Source: Azolla caroliniana
Taxonomy: Eukaryota > Polypodiophyta
Assembly (NCBI GenBank): GCA_043228905.1
Contig: JBHGNT010000017.1
Location: 12,338,001-12,402,000 of the forward strand
Direction: 5' to 3'
DNA: 64,000 nucleotides
In this document: positions 42,260 through 54,238 of the stretch, piece by piece
Layout: every line of letters starts with the position of its first letter
Position numbering within the stretch: the first letter of the stretch is position 1
Notes under the pieces: generated by a model
Told to the model about the DNA's origin: nothing
The model's input: the letters and a program-made list of their open reading frames with translations, nothing else
Databases searched by the model: none
Program-made: the position numbers and the translations under genes

Positions 42260-42553
42260 ATGATAACAGATCATATATTATGTGAAGAGTAAATACAAAA
42301 TAGTTATGAGGGTTAAGACTGGTGTTGAACCAATTTGGTTCGAAATGATGCCTTGTGACTCCTTTTATAGTGTTCTCAGGAGTAGTCCTGAAGCTTCTAG
42401 AATGTTCAAGAGAAATCTGTAATATACATTAATTTTCTATAGTAAAACTTAAATGAAAATAATATTCTATGTATTACAATTGATAGTGTAATGGTCGAGA
42501 GTTTGACCTATATAACATAAGGTCATGGGTTCGAGTTTTGCCATATCATGACA
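42117..42553 (-). repeat. 5' LTR of gypsy D
   Basis: 437 bp. It ends TGTAAG instead of TGTCAG at the inner side. (GA)n at about 42226-42256, TATA box near 42363 (minus TATAAAAGG), hairpin CGAACCAAATTGGTTCAA, tRNA-like segment 42485-42548 on plus. Uninterrupted, so it shows what the LINE-split 3' LTR looked like. Confidence 0.92.
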
Positions 42554-44615
42554 CCTATAAGACGTGAAGTGCAAATCCGTTGTAGCTAGTTATCGTGAAT
42601 GGTTCAGCCCTAATTTAATCTCCTACGCGTCCATGATTCCTTGACCTGATTACTTAGGGGAGTAATCGAAGGTGTTTCTCCAAGAGGGAGATAACACAAT
42701 TTGGCACGCCCCGTTCACATTGTGAGCTCACAACGAACAACACGTAGAAGAAATCCTAGGCGCCTTAACGATGCCCACCTGTAGTATACGTTCTCTGCTA
42801 CCATCCCACCGAGCCGAACTAACTGAGGGCATCTCCGACTCCATGCTCACATAGCAATTTCCAGTAGAGCAATCCACACTGCACCAGTTCCCATTTCCGG
42901 CCCCAGACGCTCAGTCAACTGTGGGTTCTGACCCCGTCTTGCCTCATAGTCACCCAACCGGAATACAACCCCTTTTCGACGTTACTTGAAGATCTGGACT
43001 TTGACATCATGTTGTATATGTATCAACGTTACATGGATGCCTCCCATGTAGAAATAATCACACATCCGCATCTTCTTGTCGACAAGGCAAGACAACCACT
43101 CGACGCAATGTCTAACTGCTGCGGAGGCAGACTCGTCCAAAATCACGGAGTTCACACTGTCTCTGAATGGACCCGCCACGTGTTGGTATTCCCGACACGA
43201 CCTGGGAGAACTTGTGACATTTCAAGACGTCCACAATCGATTGCATCGAGAGATACCCAAGCGAGAATTCCTCTGCCAGTTCTATGCAATCGCACAGGAG
43301 TCGAATCAAATGGTCTCACAGTTCATCATCCACTTCTAGGATCTTTATTATAAGCTCACTCAAGATGTGTCTGCGAATAATCTAAAAGACACATTCCACG
43401 CAGGATTACGGGAGCCTCTTCGCACGACTCTTGCTTTAACTGACTTGTCCCAAAAAACAATCGAGCAGGTGGTCGCCCATGTTCTCGCTTTGGAAAGAGC
43501 TCAAAATAGTACATCTTTTTCTATGGGCTCACTCCAAACCGCCTTTCCAACACATGAAGAAACCCAATTTTGGCAGGCGCTACAATTCACGACATGCTTG
43601 AATTCCAGCCACTCAGCCGTGGATTGTGCTTTATGACCACACTACCCGATTTGCCACTCCCCGGCATGATCATCCTCGATAGGATGATTGAAATCATCCG
43701 CCACCTAGATTTCGGGAAGCTGAGTGACCCTTGTACGAACATCGATATCGACGTGACAATAGGTATTGGCCCGAGGAGGATCACTATTGGACAGACAATC
43801 CGTATCAACCCGAGGAAGATTGTTATTGGCCTAGGGAGGACCGCTATGGACCAGTATATGACTACTACCAATACGAGTACGATCATAATGACGATTACAA
43901 ACCAAGACATCGTTCCGACCAAAGGCATGATCGGCAACCCCCCTAACATAATCGAGGTCATGACCTCCAGATAATCGAACGCCTTCCCATACTAAGCCTC
44001 TGGATGACTCTCACCAAGCACAACAATACACCACACCGCACAGAGAAGAAAACCTCTGATTGTATCAAATAACTCAATTTGAAGAAACGGAATCAAGCAA
44101 CTTGGCACCGGTTAAGTGTTTTAACTATAATCAACCAGGGCATTATGCCACACAGTGTCCAGTCAATGATCGTGACAAAGGACCCACAATAAATATCATT
44201 ACGACCGAGCTCGAACAGGTCACAACAAGAAACAATGTACAACACGCAATGGGAAGTCTAGGATGAAGTCCGCCAAGCCGCAAAGGACTGGATCGAGACA
44301 ACTAATAACGCAAATGTCGACCGCATGAATACCAAGATGAAGGACATCACTATCGATGAGTCACCTTCCTCACACCCCACTGATTTGTTGGATGATGATC
44401 CAACTTGGCAAGCACTTGCCTGCTACCAGATATCAATGCTCCTAAATAAGCTTCTTCATTTACTTCCATAGTTCAAGGACATGGTGGTCTCCTTGACCAC
44501 CGGGAAAGATCAGACGACCATGCTCGTGCACCTTGTCGAGATTAATGTAGGACCACCACTAATGGATTTCCAGAACCCTACCGTGAAGCTTGATGAGAAT
44601 GGACAGAATATCGCT
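42554..44615 (+). pseudogene. Non-chromodomain gypsy E1: LTR end, PBS, gag (5' part only)
   Basis: After the D target duplication comes a stretch ending GATAACA (42696), a likely LTR end, followed by TGGCACGCC (42702-42710), a tRNA-type PBS shared with the element at 50915. Gag from about 42975 has frameshifts: CLTAAEADSSKITEF, SLNGPATCWYSRHDLGEL, FLCQFYAIAQESNQMVSQF, then DTFHAGLREPLRTTLAL. Next comes a Tyr/Asp/Glu-rich linker (43731-43946) and a zinc knuckle CFNYNQPGHYATQC (44119-44160). It is cut near 44616 by copia sequence. Not chromovirus-like. Confidence 0.75.
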
Positions 44616-45105
44616 TGGCCACAACCGAGTAATAAATCACTTCTATAAGAATCAAACATAGAAATGGGAAGTGGAGAGTACACAAGAAAAATGACATAGG
44701 ATGTTTACGTGGAAAAACCTAATAGGGAAAAACCACGGGAGCCCATAGAGTCTGAACTATCACTGTGAAGAGAATGGGTACAATCGGAGACTCGGAGGTA
44801 ACGACCTCGAGCATTGTTTCTTCGCACAGTGGCAGTTACAACAGAGTATCGCTCTGTATCTCTCTCTCTCCCCCTCTCCCTCTGTCGCTCTCTCTATACA
44901 ATGGTTACAACAACAACAACAACCATACTAAAGTGATTGCCCTAAGTCATATTTACACTTATATGAACTTAGGGCTATTTACAAATATAGCCTCAATGGG
45001 CTTACTCAGAAACATATTTACAGATGTGTCTTCTACATTCGGTTCTCACCGGGACTTCTACATCCGGTTCTCAAGATCTCATCGTGAGGGACCGAAATCC
45101 CAACA
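44616..45105 (-). repeat. Copia LTR (3' LTR of an inverted copia fragment)
   Basis: The minus strand starts TGTTGGGATTTCGG at 45105 and runs to GGTTGTGGCC at about 44616, where the last ~30 bp of the LTR are missing. Same family group as the solo LTR at 464-1071. A purine tract AAGGGGGAGAT follows at 45106-45116 (minus), so it is a 3' LTR. Confidence 0.83.
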
Positions 45106-46799
45106 ATCTCCCCCTTCACTCCGGCATGGGATGTTTCGTCAACCTGATCCGCGTCCGACATGCATCCAACTTGTCGGGCATCAACACTTGGGTCAGCATG
45201 TCCGACCCGTTCTCCTCCGTGTGGATCTTCGTCAGCACGAACTCTCAATCTTCAACTTGCTCCCGGATCCAGTGGTACCTACGTTGGATGTGCTTCATTC
45301 TTGAATGGTAGGCCATGGCACTCTGACTGTCATAATAGAGCCGGTATTCCTCTTGTCGGATCCCTAGCTCACCGATGAAGTCCTTCATTCAGATTATTTC
45401 TTTGTCGGCTTCCACAACTGCCATGTACTCCGCCTCCATTGTCGACAGTGCAACGGTCTTCTGCAGCCTCGACTGCCATGATACAGCTCCCCCGCATAAG
45501 TTAATACATATCCAAATGTAGATTGGTTGGTATCCACATAAACCGACATATCCGAATCCGTGAATCCGTCAGGTTCAGGATTACCAGAGCCAAACCGGAG
45601 GCACAAACTCGAAGTGCCTTTTAGATACTGGAGTATCCACTTCACTGCATTCCAATGCTCTTTATCGGGATTGCTCATCAACCGGCTCAGCACTCCGACT
45701 GCATATCCAATATCCGGTTGGGTACACACCATTGCGTACATCAAGCTCCCGACGACAGAGGCATATGGTATCTTCATCATATTCGCCTTCTCCGCCTTTG
45801 TCCTCGGGCTCTACTTTCTGGATAGCTTGCAGTTTGCCAGAAGTGTCAATCCGACCGGTTTCGCATCCAACATGTTGAACCGTTGAAGCACCTTCATCAC
45901 GTACTTTTCCTGTGACAGCCACAACAGCTTCTTCGACTGGTCCGGATGATGTGCATCCCCAATATCTGTCTTGCCGGACCCAAGTCTTTCATTGAGAAAG
46001 TCCGGTTCAGGGCCTTCTTCAGCATCCATGTCTTGACTTCGTCTCGTCCAATGATCAACATGTCGTCCACGTATAGGAGCAATATTAGGAAATCTCCTCC
46101 ATCAAATTTCTTCACAAACACGCAGTGATCGGCTTGCGTCTTGTGGTATCCTTGATCGGTCATGAAAGAGTTGAACTTTCGGTACCATTGCCGGGGAGCC
46201 TGCTTTAGTCCGTATAAGCTCTTCTTCAGCCTGCACACTAGGTGCTCCTTCCCTTTGTTCTCAAATCCTTTTGGTTGGTGCATGTAGATCTCTTCTTCGA
46301 GGTCTCCGTGTAGAAATGTCGTCTTGACGTCCAACTGCTCTACCTCAAGGTCCATGCTTGCCGCTATGCCCAATATCATCCGGATAAATGTCATCTTTAC
46401 TGCCGGGGCAAAGATCTCATCAAAGTTCACTCCTTTCTTCTTTTAGAAACCCTTCACCACGAGTCAGGCCTTATACCTTGGTGGATTTCCGGCGTCTCCC
46501 GGTTTCAGCTTGTACACACACTTGTTCTGGAGTGCCCTCTTTCCTTTCGGCAACTCCACTAATTCGTATGTGTGGTTCTGATGCAAGGAATCCATCTCGT
46601 CCTGCATGGCACTCAACCACTTGCGGCTTTGGGTGTCCCCCCTTGTTTCTTCAAAGCTTTCCAGCTCCCCCTCATCAGTTAGCAACACATGCTCTACATT
46701 CGGAAATCTTCGGGGGCTCTTCTCTCCAAGAGAGGATATCTCCGTCCTTGGTTTCTAACAGTCGGTTCCTCTGTCTGTTCCGAATCCGAATCCGATTCT
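45106..46799 (-). pseudogene. Copia pol fragment (RT and RNase H), minus strand
   Basis: From the linker ERRAP at about 46710: LLTDEGELESFEE, MDSLHQNHTYELVELPKGKRA, then [46 protein letters not shown], catalytic YVDDMLIIG (46060), DLGPARQILGMHII, and RNase H SDMSVYVDTNQSTFGYVL with TAEYMAVVE-like remains. Stops and frameshifts throughout. It ends abruptly at 46799, where gag of the opposite strand begins. Confidence 0.88.
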
Positions 46800-49700
46800 C
46801 CGACAATGCGTCGATGTAAGTGTCCTTCAGCATGTGGCGAACGACACAAATGCTCACGATATGTGGCAGAAGTTGTCGGGTCTGTATGAGAGGAAGAATG
46901 TGCTCAATAAAACCTCGTTGATGAGAAAATCGTACGGCTGAAATACAGAGACAGTAAGAGCATCGTCGAACACATCAGCATGTTCATGGGGTATGCAAAT
47001 CAACTTGCTACGACCAAGTTTCCCTTGGATGATGCAATGCATGCCATCTTGCTGATGTGCCCACTGCCAGATAGCTGGGAGAACCTAGTGGTTACTCTCA
47101 GCACCTCCTGTCAAGAAGAGAACTTGTCTTTATAGACGGTGAAGACAAACATCCTAAATGAGGAGGCAAGGAGGAAAGACAAAGGAGTTCTGTCCCAATT
47201 GGAGTCAAATCTGACTCAACATATGGAGAGAGGAAGTGACCGACGAAGAAGAAGTCGGCAACGAACGGACAAATCCCACGCTAGATCGAAGTCCAAAGGT
47301 AAGCCCGTGTGCTTTTATTGTGGAAAGCCTGGACACTTCCAGAAGGACTATCGACACATAAAGAAAGATAAGAGTGTCGGAAATAATGTTGAACCCAGGA
47401 AGATTCCAGATGAGAAGAACACTTCAGCCATTGCTACGAGCAATGAAGAACTCCTGTTCATTTGTGAATAGACCAGTGCAAATCTTGGAAGTGACGATTG
47501 CACGTGGGTGATTGATTCCGGGGCATCGTTCCACATAACTCCGTCGAGAGTGTATTTCTCGACTTACATAGCCAGGGATCATGACTATGTAAAGATGGGT
47601 GACAGTGGAGAGTGCAAGGTAACCGGAGTCAGAAGTGTTTGCTTAACGATGTCGACAGGGAGTCGATTGACACCGAAGGATGTTCGACACATCCCCGATA
47701 TCAGATTGAATCTGATATCGACTGGAAGGTTAGATGACGAAGGTTATAGTGGTAGCATTCAAAATGGAAAGTGGAAGTTCTGTCCAGGAAATCTTATAGT
47801 GGCCCGAGCACAAAAAGAAGGCACATTGTACATGATGCATGCCCGACTGTGCAAATCACAAGTAAATGTGGCAACCGACTCAGCAGGTGAGATATGGCAT
47901 AAGAGGCTAGGCCACATGAGTGAGAAGGGAATGCACCTGTTAGCCTACCAGAAACTTCTACCAGAAGTCAAGGGCGTGCATTTGGAGAAGTGCGTTGACT
48001 GCTTAGCTGGAAAGCAAAACAAAGCTGCATTCCACACACGACCACCGAGAAGAAGAGAGGTTGCACTGGAACTAGTACACACGGAAGTGTGCTACTTTGA
48101 TGCTCCATCGCATCGAGGTGGATAGTACTTTGTGACATTCATTGACGACCATAGTCGGAAGACATGGGCCTTCGTACTGAAGATGAAGGGTCAAGTACTA
48201 TCGATTTCCAAGGAATTCTAGGAAAGAGCCGAAAGAGAGTCAGGTTAGAAGTTGAAGGTTGTTCGAACTAACAACGGTGGCGAGTACAAAGGCAATTTGA
48301 GGAATACTGCAAGAGCCAAGGTATTCGGATCGAATACATAGTGCCAAAGACCCTACAATTGGACGGGCTTGCAGAGAGGATGAATCAAACGATCATGGAG
48401 AGAGTAAGGAGCATGCTCTCTCATGTGAAATTGCCAAAATCCTATTGGGCTGAGGCGATGTACACAACTGTTTCTCTGATCAACAGGTCTCCCTTAGTAC
48501 CATTGAAGGGTGATGTCCTACAGAGGGTGTGGACAAGGAAGGATGTCTCTTACCAGCATCTGAGGGTGTTCGGATGTCTGGCGTACATGCATGTACCGAA
48601 AGATCAGAGGTCAAACCTCGACAACAAGTCAAAAGCATGCATATTCATGGGATACTCGGAAGATGAATTCGGCTACAGGCTATGGGACCTAGTCGATAAG
48701 AAGGTAGTGAGAAGTCGGGATGTAGTCCTTCTAGAATACAAGACAATTGAAGACTGGAAGCAATAGAAGTCGGAATCGACTCCCCAGTCAACCCCGACTA
48801 CCATCGACTTAACGCCAAGTGAGTCGTCACCGACAGCTGTAAGGAGACAGTTGGCCGACAGAGCCAAATCCGAGTGGGTCGACTCGGAGAGACCAACTGA
48901 CTATAAGTCAGAGTCGGCAGAGCTGCAAAGGTCAATTGATGAATATGAGTTGGAATTACCCAACCAGGAGGGGCTGATTGACGAGCAGAATCCCGAGAAG
49001 AGAGAAGAGTTGGCAGAGACATCCGAAAGAGAGCCGACAACGAGTGGAAGAAGATACCCACTCAGGGAGAGGAACGCACCGACTACATATGCCAGCCAAT
49101 ACATCCTCTTGACTGATGAAGGTGAACCAGAGTGCTATGAAGAAGCCATTGCTGATGAGCACAGAGCGAAATGGCTGAGCGCGATGTAAGATGAGTTGGA
49201 ATCCTTGCACGAGAATTACACCTACGACCTGGTAGAGCTGCCGAAAGGTAAGAGAGCACTCAGGAATGAATGGGTCTACAAAGTGAAGACTGGAGAAGCC
49301 GATAGTGAGCCCAGGTATAAAGCCCGCATAGTGGTGAAGGGTTTTCAACAAAAAAAGGGCTTTGACTTTGACGAAATATTCACACCAGTCGTGAAGATGA
49401 CATCCATTTGAACTGTTCTGAGCATGGCGGCCAGTATGGATCTGGAGATCAAACAATTGGATGTCAAAACTGCATTTCTGCACGGGGAGCTAGAAGAAGA
49501 AATCTATATGCTTCAACCCAAAGGCTTTGAGGAGAAAGGGAAAGAGAATCTAGTGTGTCGACTAAAGAAAAGCTTGTACGGTCTGAAACAAGCTCCCCGC
49601 CAATGGTACAAGAAGTTCGAGTCCTTCACGATGGAACATCAGTTCTAGAAAACACAGGTCAATCACTGTGTGTTTGTCAAAAGGTACGAAGAAGGAGACT

Positions 49701-49840
49701 TCTTGATTCTCTTGCTATATGTCGATGACATGTTGATAGTCGGTTAAGATACCAGGAAGATTGGACACTTGAATAAAGCTCTCGGCAAATCATTTGCCAT
49801 GAAAGACCTTGGTCCAGCTAAACAGATCTTAGGAATGCAT
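46800..49840 (+). pseudogene. Copia gag-pol fragment (gag to RT), plus strand
   Basis: Starts inside gag (VDVSVLQHVANDTNAHDMW). Zinc knuckle CFYCGKPGHFQKDC-like near 47310-47350 (last Cys mutated). Protease VIDSGASFHITPS (47508), pre-integrase block EIWHKRLGHMSEKG, integrase FVTFIDDHSRK, a mutated NNGGEYK block, LAERMNQTIMERV, then linker [58 protein letters not shown] and FAMKDLGPAKQILGMH ending at about 49838. Stops at 48125, 48766, 49189, 49411 and 49648. Beyond 49840 the orientation flips. Confidence 0.9.
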
Positions 49841-50404
49841 TGGTGAGAAAACTTGTCTTCCAGATCATCTCTTTGCCGGCCTCTATCGCTGCCATATACT
49901 CTGCCTTTGTAGTTGACAAGGCTACAGACTTCTGCAATCGTGACTACCATGGCATTGCTCCCCCTGCATAGGTCATCATGTACCATAACGTGGATTGGCT
50001 CGAGTCGACATCTCCCGACATGTCCGAGTCGGTAAAACCTTCCAGCACAGGCTTTCCGACACCATACCTTAGGCACACCTCTGAGGTGCCTTTTAAGTAC
50101 CTGAGTATCCACTTCACCACTACCTAGTGTTCTCTTCCTAGATTACTCATATATCGGCTTACTGCTCCTACAACAAATGCTATGCCAGGTTTTGTACAAA
50201 CCATAGCATACATTAGACTTTGGACAGCCGAGGCATATGGCACCTTCCTCATCTCGGCCTTTTCCTTCTCCCCTTCCGGGCACTGATTCACATTCAATCT
50301 GCAATTTGTCGGCAACACTAAGCCGACCGGCGTTGCATTTGACATGTTAAATCTCTCTGGGATCTTCATCACATACTTCTGTTGTGATAACCATAGCACC
50401 TTTT
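49841..50404 (-). pseudogene. Inverted copia RT-RNase H segment
   Basis: On minus, from 50404: KVLWLSQQKYVMKIPERFNMS, RKVPYASAVQSLMYAMVCTKP, then VKWILRYLKGTSEVCLRYG, FTDSDMSGDVDSSQST and STTKAEYMAAIEAGKEMIW at about 49850. This is just the stretch that should follow ILGMH of the adjacent plus-strand copia, but inverted. Confidence 0.85.
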
Positions 50405-50926
50405 GAGTTCTGTCTTGAACTCTAAAATGCAAAAATCGCAAAAATGTTGATTGCAACTGATCAAAGGTCGTGATTGCTGTTAGGTCCATCTGAGAGGGCC
50501 AGCACGCTGCTCTACCATCCAGAGTTAATCCGAACTCTGCAATCTTCGATTCGTGCGCTTCCACTATTGGAAGCCGCTACGCCATGTGATTAGCGTTCCA
50601 AACATTCAGGAACAACCGGATGTGGCTTGCGACGTCTGTTTCGCCGTTGAAGCGTGGATAGGAGAAGGCCATTCCAGACGCTATGGTGGGCAGGGGAAGA
50701 CCACGGTTCTTGTGTGGTGATAGGACTTCCTGCTTGACATCGCGATGTTCTGTGAGTGTGGAGTCGACTTTGTAGTCCTGAAAGGAATACCTAAAGCGAG
50801 GTTTTTGCTTTGCGTGCTCCTCTGTCTGGCGTCTTGCCGGGTCCGTTCTCTGGGTTGTTTACAGCTAGACATCCATCCCTTGTTGTTTGTCTGCGAGAAA
50901 TCACAGATCAACAAGCGTGCCAAATG
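50405..50926 (-). pseudogene. Gypsy E2 leader and gag start
   Basis: After the 5' LTR the minus strand has TGGCACGC (50922-50915), the same PBS as E1. A gag fragment at about 50564-50405 (ESKIAEFGLTLDGRAACWPS...FDQLQSTFLRF) aligns with the E1 gag block TEFTLSLNGPATCWYS. Truncated at 50405 by copia sequence. Confidence 0.7.
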
Positions 50927-51373
50927 TGTTACCGATACGGAACACTGTCTATCTCAGTCCTTCAAGATAGACTTGAAGGTGATTGTGTGGCAAGTTATGC
51001 CGTCACACGAGGCGTGAGCCGTACTCCGTTGGTTGCGTAATAATGCGTATCTATGGGTGAAGGTTCAGGGCTACGACCAAGAACCTGAGTGCACTACTAC
51101 GCTACTCTTACCCTATGCTTACGGAGACACACGTACGAATATTACAGAGATTACACAAGACAGCACAGGTAGCCCAGACACAGAAAATTAGAGAAGATAA
51201 GATTCTATTAGAAAAGAAAACCTCACGCTCCAAAATTACACCCTTTATATACACAGGGCGTTCAGCTGTTCACACTTCTCACGTGAACTGTTACATCTCT
51301 TTCCTTAATGCTTCTAATATATTTTTCATATTTTACGCATTATGTCCAACGGTTACAATTGTGGCGTACAACA
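50927..51373 (-). repeat. Gypsy E2 5' LTR
   Basis: The minus strand reads TGTTGTACGCCACAATTG...GGTAACA, 447 bp, with a TATA box TATATAAAGG near 51243-51252. Related to the LTR at 58974-59286. PBS follows on the left. Confidence 0.65.
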
Positions 51374-51668
51374 CGGTTACAACAGAGAATGCTCGTAGCT
51401 ACTCTCTTGCTCTCTCCCTCTCTGTACAACAATATGACAATAACAACAACCTTTTTAAAGTGATTGCCCTAAGTCATATTTATACTTATATGAACTTACG
51501 GCTATTTACAAATATAGCTTCAATTGGCTTACGCAAAACATATTTACACATATGTCTTCTCTTCTGGTTCTCACCGGGTCTCCTCTGGTTTCCGGATCTC
51601 TTCCGCTTCTCACTGGGTCCTCTTTATTCATCACCAGATCCCATCCGGAGAGACCGATTTCCCAACTG
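51374..51668 (-). repeat. Truncated copia LTR
   Basis: Minus strand: GTTGGGAAATCGGTCTCTCC..., an AGCC(G/A)TAAGTTCATAT block, and a CT-rich tract ending near GGTTACAACAG. Matches the start and middle of the 44616-45105 LTR; about 200 bp of the 3' end are missing. Joins gypsy E LTR sequence on its left and gypsy pol on its right. Confidence 0.7.
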
Positions 51669-52837
51669 TTATCTCGTAGATGACCGAATTCAAAAAGTGG
51701 CTCCCTTGATCACTGATGAGCTCGACTGGGCAACCAAAATGACACCAAATGTATTCGTAAAGAAATTTTGTCGTGGATGCAGCAGTATTATCCCGTAACG
51801 CTTTTGCTTCTACCCACTTAGTGCAGTAATCCGTGGCTACGAGAATGTACTTATTGCTGATCCACGCCGCTGCCGGCGTAAAGGGACCCCATTTCTAGAA
51901 TGGATCCTGCGGAAGAACCGGTTGGTACGGCATCCGTGCGAGCTCCGTAGGTTGCCCCAACCATTGACATAGATCACACTGCTTATAGTAATCACACTGC
52001 TTATAGTATTGATACACATCTTTCTGCGTACTTAGCCACCATAGACTTGCTTGCCATATTTTTCGGGTCGTAACATCGCTCGCGTAATGTCCCCCTGCCG
52101 ACCGCAATGAGCTTCGCGCAGAACGGCTTCCTTTTCATCCTGGCGTATCCCGCGTCGCCAAATCCCATTGCTGCCCTTGTGGTAAGGTACTCCTTCGACC
52201 AGGCAAAAGTTACGACTGCGGACAGCTAGGCGTTTCTTTTCATCCGTCCTTAGCTATGGAGGTGGTAGTCCCATGGTCAAAAAGTATGTCATTTCCACCA
52301 GCCAATGATTCGGAAAATTTGTTTCTGCCTATGATGCAATAGGCGCGATCCTCAAAATATCAGCGTTAGAGAAGGCGTCATCGTACCTCACTACATTATC
52401 GCCATTATCCACTTTGCTTAAGGAATCAGCTACGCCATGCTTCGTGCCCAGCCGATGCTGAATTGTGAAATCGAACTCCTGGAGCAGCAACATCCATTTG
52501 GCCAGCTTCCCTGTCAGTGCCTGTTTCTCAACTAGATACACTAACGTCGTGTGATCTACATGAAACGTAAATCTGCGCCCTAGTAGATAATGCCAGGATT
52601 TGTTGATGATATATATCATCCCCAAGGCTTCACGCTCAGTTGTAGAGTAGTTTCTCTCGGCAGTTGATAGTTTACGACTAGCGTAATAGACCGGTCTGTA
52701 CCAACACGGCTCTGTGAGTTGCATTAATGCGCTGCCTACTGCTGTATCTGAGGCATCCAGAAAGACGTGCAAAGGCTTAGTCCAATCTGGTGGTTGTACG
52801 ACCGGTGCTTGGGTTAACACCGACATTGTAAACCGAT
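51669..52837 (-). pseudogene. Non-chromodomain gypsy pol fragment (RNase H to integrase)
   Basis: RNase H (52826-52329): HVFLDASDTAVGSALMQ, VYYASRKLSTAERNYSTTEREAL, HVDHTTLVYL, GVADSLSK. Integrase zinc-finger region (52107-51890), GGHYASDVTTRKIWQASLWW and C-x2-C remnants, with a 14-bp tandem repeat (CACTGCTTATAGTA) near 51978-52008. The core then reads VATDYCTKW-like codons and [13 protein letters not shown]; it is cut at 51669 by the copia LTR. Its right side is cut at 52837 by another copia. Confidence 0.82.
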
Positions 52838-54229
52838 CGGATGTAAGTGGGTGTACAAAGTAAAGTACAACGTCGATGGTTCGGTTAACCCGTACAGGGC
52901 CAGGTTAGTGACGAAGGGATACGTGCAGACCCACGGAATCGACTACGACAAAACCTTCGCTCCGATAGCGAAGATGACTACGGTTCGTGTGGTGCTGGCG
53001 GTTGTTGCGGCAAGGGGGTGGCATCTTCACCAGATGGACGTGAAGAATGCATTTCTTCAAGGCGATCTCGAAGAAGAGGTCTTTATGACCCAACCCCCCG
53101 ATTTCCAATCGGTGATGAACAAGTCGACGGTATGCTGGCTGAAGAAGTCCCTTTATGGCCTCACAGAAGCCCCTCGAGCTTGGAATGCGAAGATCATGCA
53201 CCAGCACCGGTTGCGTAAGATGGGGTTTGCGGCCTCCAAGTCTGACTCTTCGTTGTTCATCCGGCAGGGTCCGGATGGTTCGGTTTGCATCTTGTTGTAT
53301 GTTGATGATCTAGTCATCACCGGACCCGGACTCAATGAAATCAGCCGAGTCAAGTCCCAGCTGTCGGACGCATTTGAGATGAAGGACCTGGGGACCTTCA
53401 CTATTTCCTTGGGATTGACGTGATCCGAACCCCCGACGGCATATTGCTCTCACAAAGACACTATGTGTTGAATATGTTGTACAAGTTTGGCATGACGGAA
53501 TGCCGACCGATCTCCACACCCCTAGACTGGAACCAGAAGCTCTGTCCCGACTCCGGACCGGCCTGCAATGAGAAGTTGTTCTGATAGATCGTCGGAAGCC
53601 TTATATATTTGACAATCACCCGACCCAACATCAGTTATCCGGTCGGCGTGATCAGCCAATATATGCAAAAGCCAACCGTGGAGCACCTTCTGTGCGCGCA
53701 TCGAATTTTGCGATATGTGAGCGGCACGAAGGAACGGGGACTATTATATCGGCATGGTATAACCGAAGATCTAGTCGGCTACACCGAGACCAACTGGGCA
53801 GGCGATGCAATGGTTCGATGATCCACCTCTAGCTATATGTTTTCCCTTGGTAGTGCAACTGTTGCGTGGAGCAGCAAAAAGCAGGCAACAATGGCCCTTT
53901 CGAGCATTGAGGCTGAATACCGGAGCGCTACTGTTGCCACCTATGAAGCCATTTGGCTTCGGCAACTGTTGCAAGACCTGCGGATCGAGGTGCCGACCCC
54001 GATCCTCATCTACTGCGACAACATAAGCAAAATGCAGCTCGCCAAGAACCCCGTATTCCATGCTCGCACAAAGCACATAGAAGTGCACTACCACTTCGGG
54101 CGTGAGCGTGTCCTGAGCGGTGAAGTTGAACTTCGGTATGTTCCTACGGGTCGGAAGGTTGCCGACATCTTCACCAAACCTCTCAGATCGGACAAGTTGC
54201 AGCACCTTACCGAAATGCTTGGTGTCTAG
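52838..54229 (+). pseudogene. Second-lineage copia pol (RT and RNase H)
   Basis: 5'-truncated: begins at KWVYKVKYNVDGSVNPYRARLV. RT motifs: GIDYDKTFAPIAKM, HQMDVKNAFLQGDLEEEVFM, LYGLTEAPRAWN, catalytic ILLYVDDLVITG (53300). A frameshift after TFTISLGL (53420), TGA near 53582 and TGA near 53819. RNase H: WSSKKQATMALSSIEAEYRS, CDNISKMQLAKNPVFHARTKHIE, KVADIFTKPL. Ends at TAG 54229. It differs clearly from the other copia elements here. Confidence 0.92.
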
Positions 54230-54238
54230 CATCTCGAC

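Larger units (their letters stand above)
14835..42553 (-). mobile_element. Ty3/gypsy chromovirus D, host of a nested stack
   Basis: Same family as gypsy A, opposite strand. The outer ends are TGTCAGGAATAG (14835) and CATATCATGACA (42553), flanked by CCTAT at 14830-14834 and 42554-42558. The 3' LTR is split by a LINE; the internal region is split at 22040/39908 by gypsy B. Its own sequence adds up to about 5.3 kb. Gag and pol are heavily mutated. As the outermost layer it is older than all insertions within it. Confidence 0.92.

Noticed and set aside
43587-43961. Hydrophobic membrane-like protein on the minus strand
   Set aside because: It is the antisense shadow of the Tyr/Asp-rich gag linker of gypsy E1; the gag reading is supported by flanking capsid and zinc-knuckle motifs.
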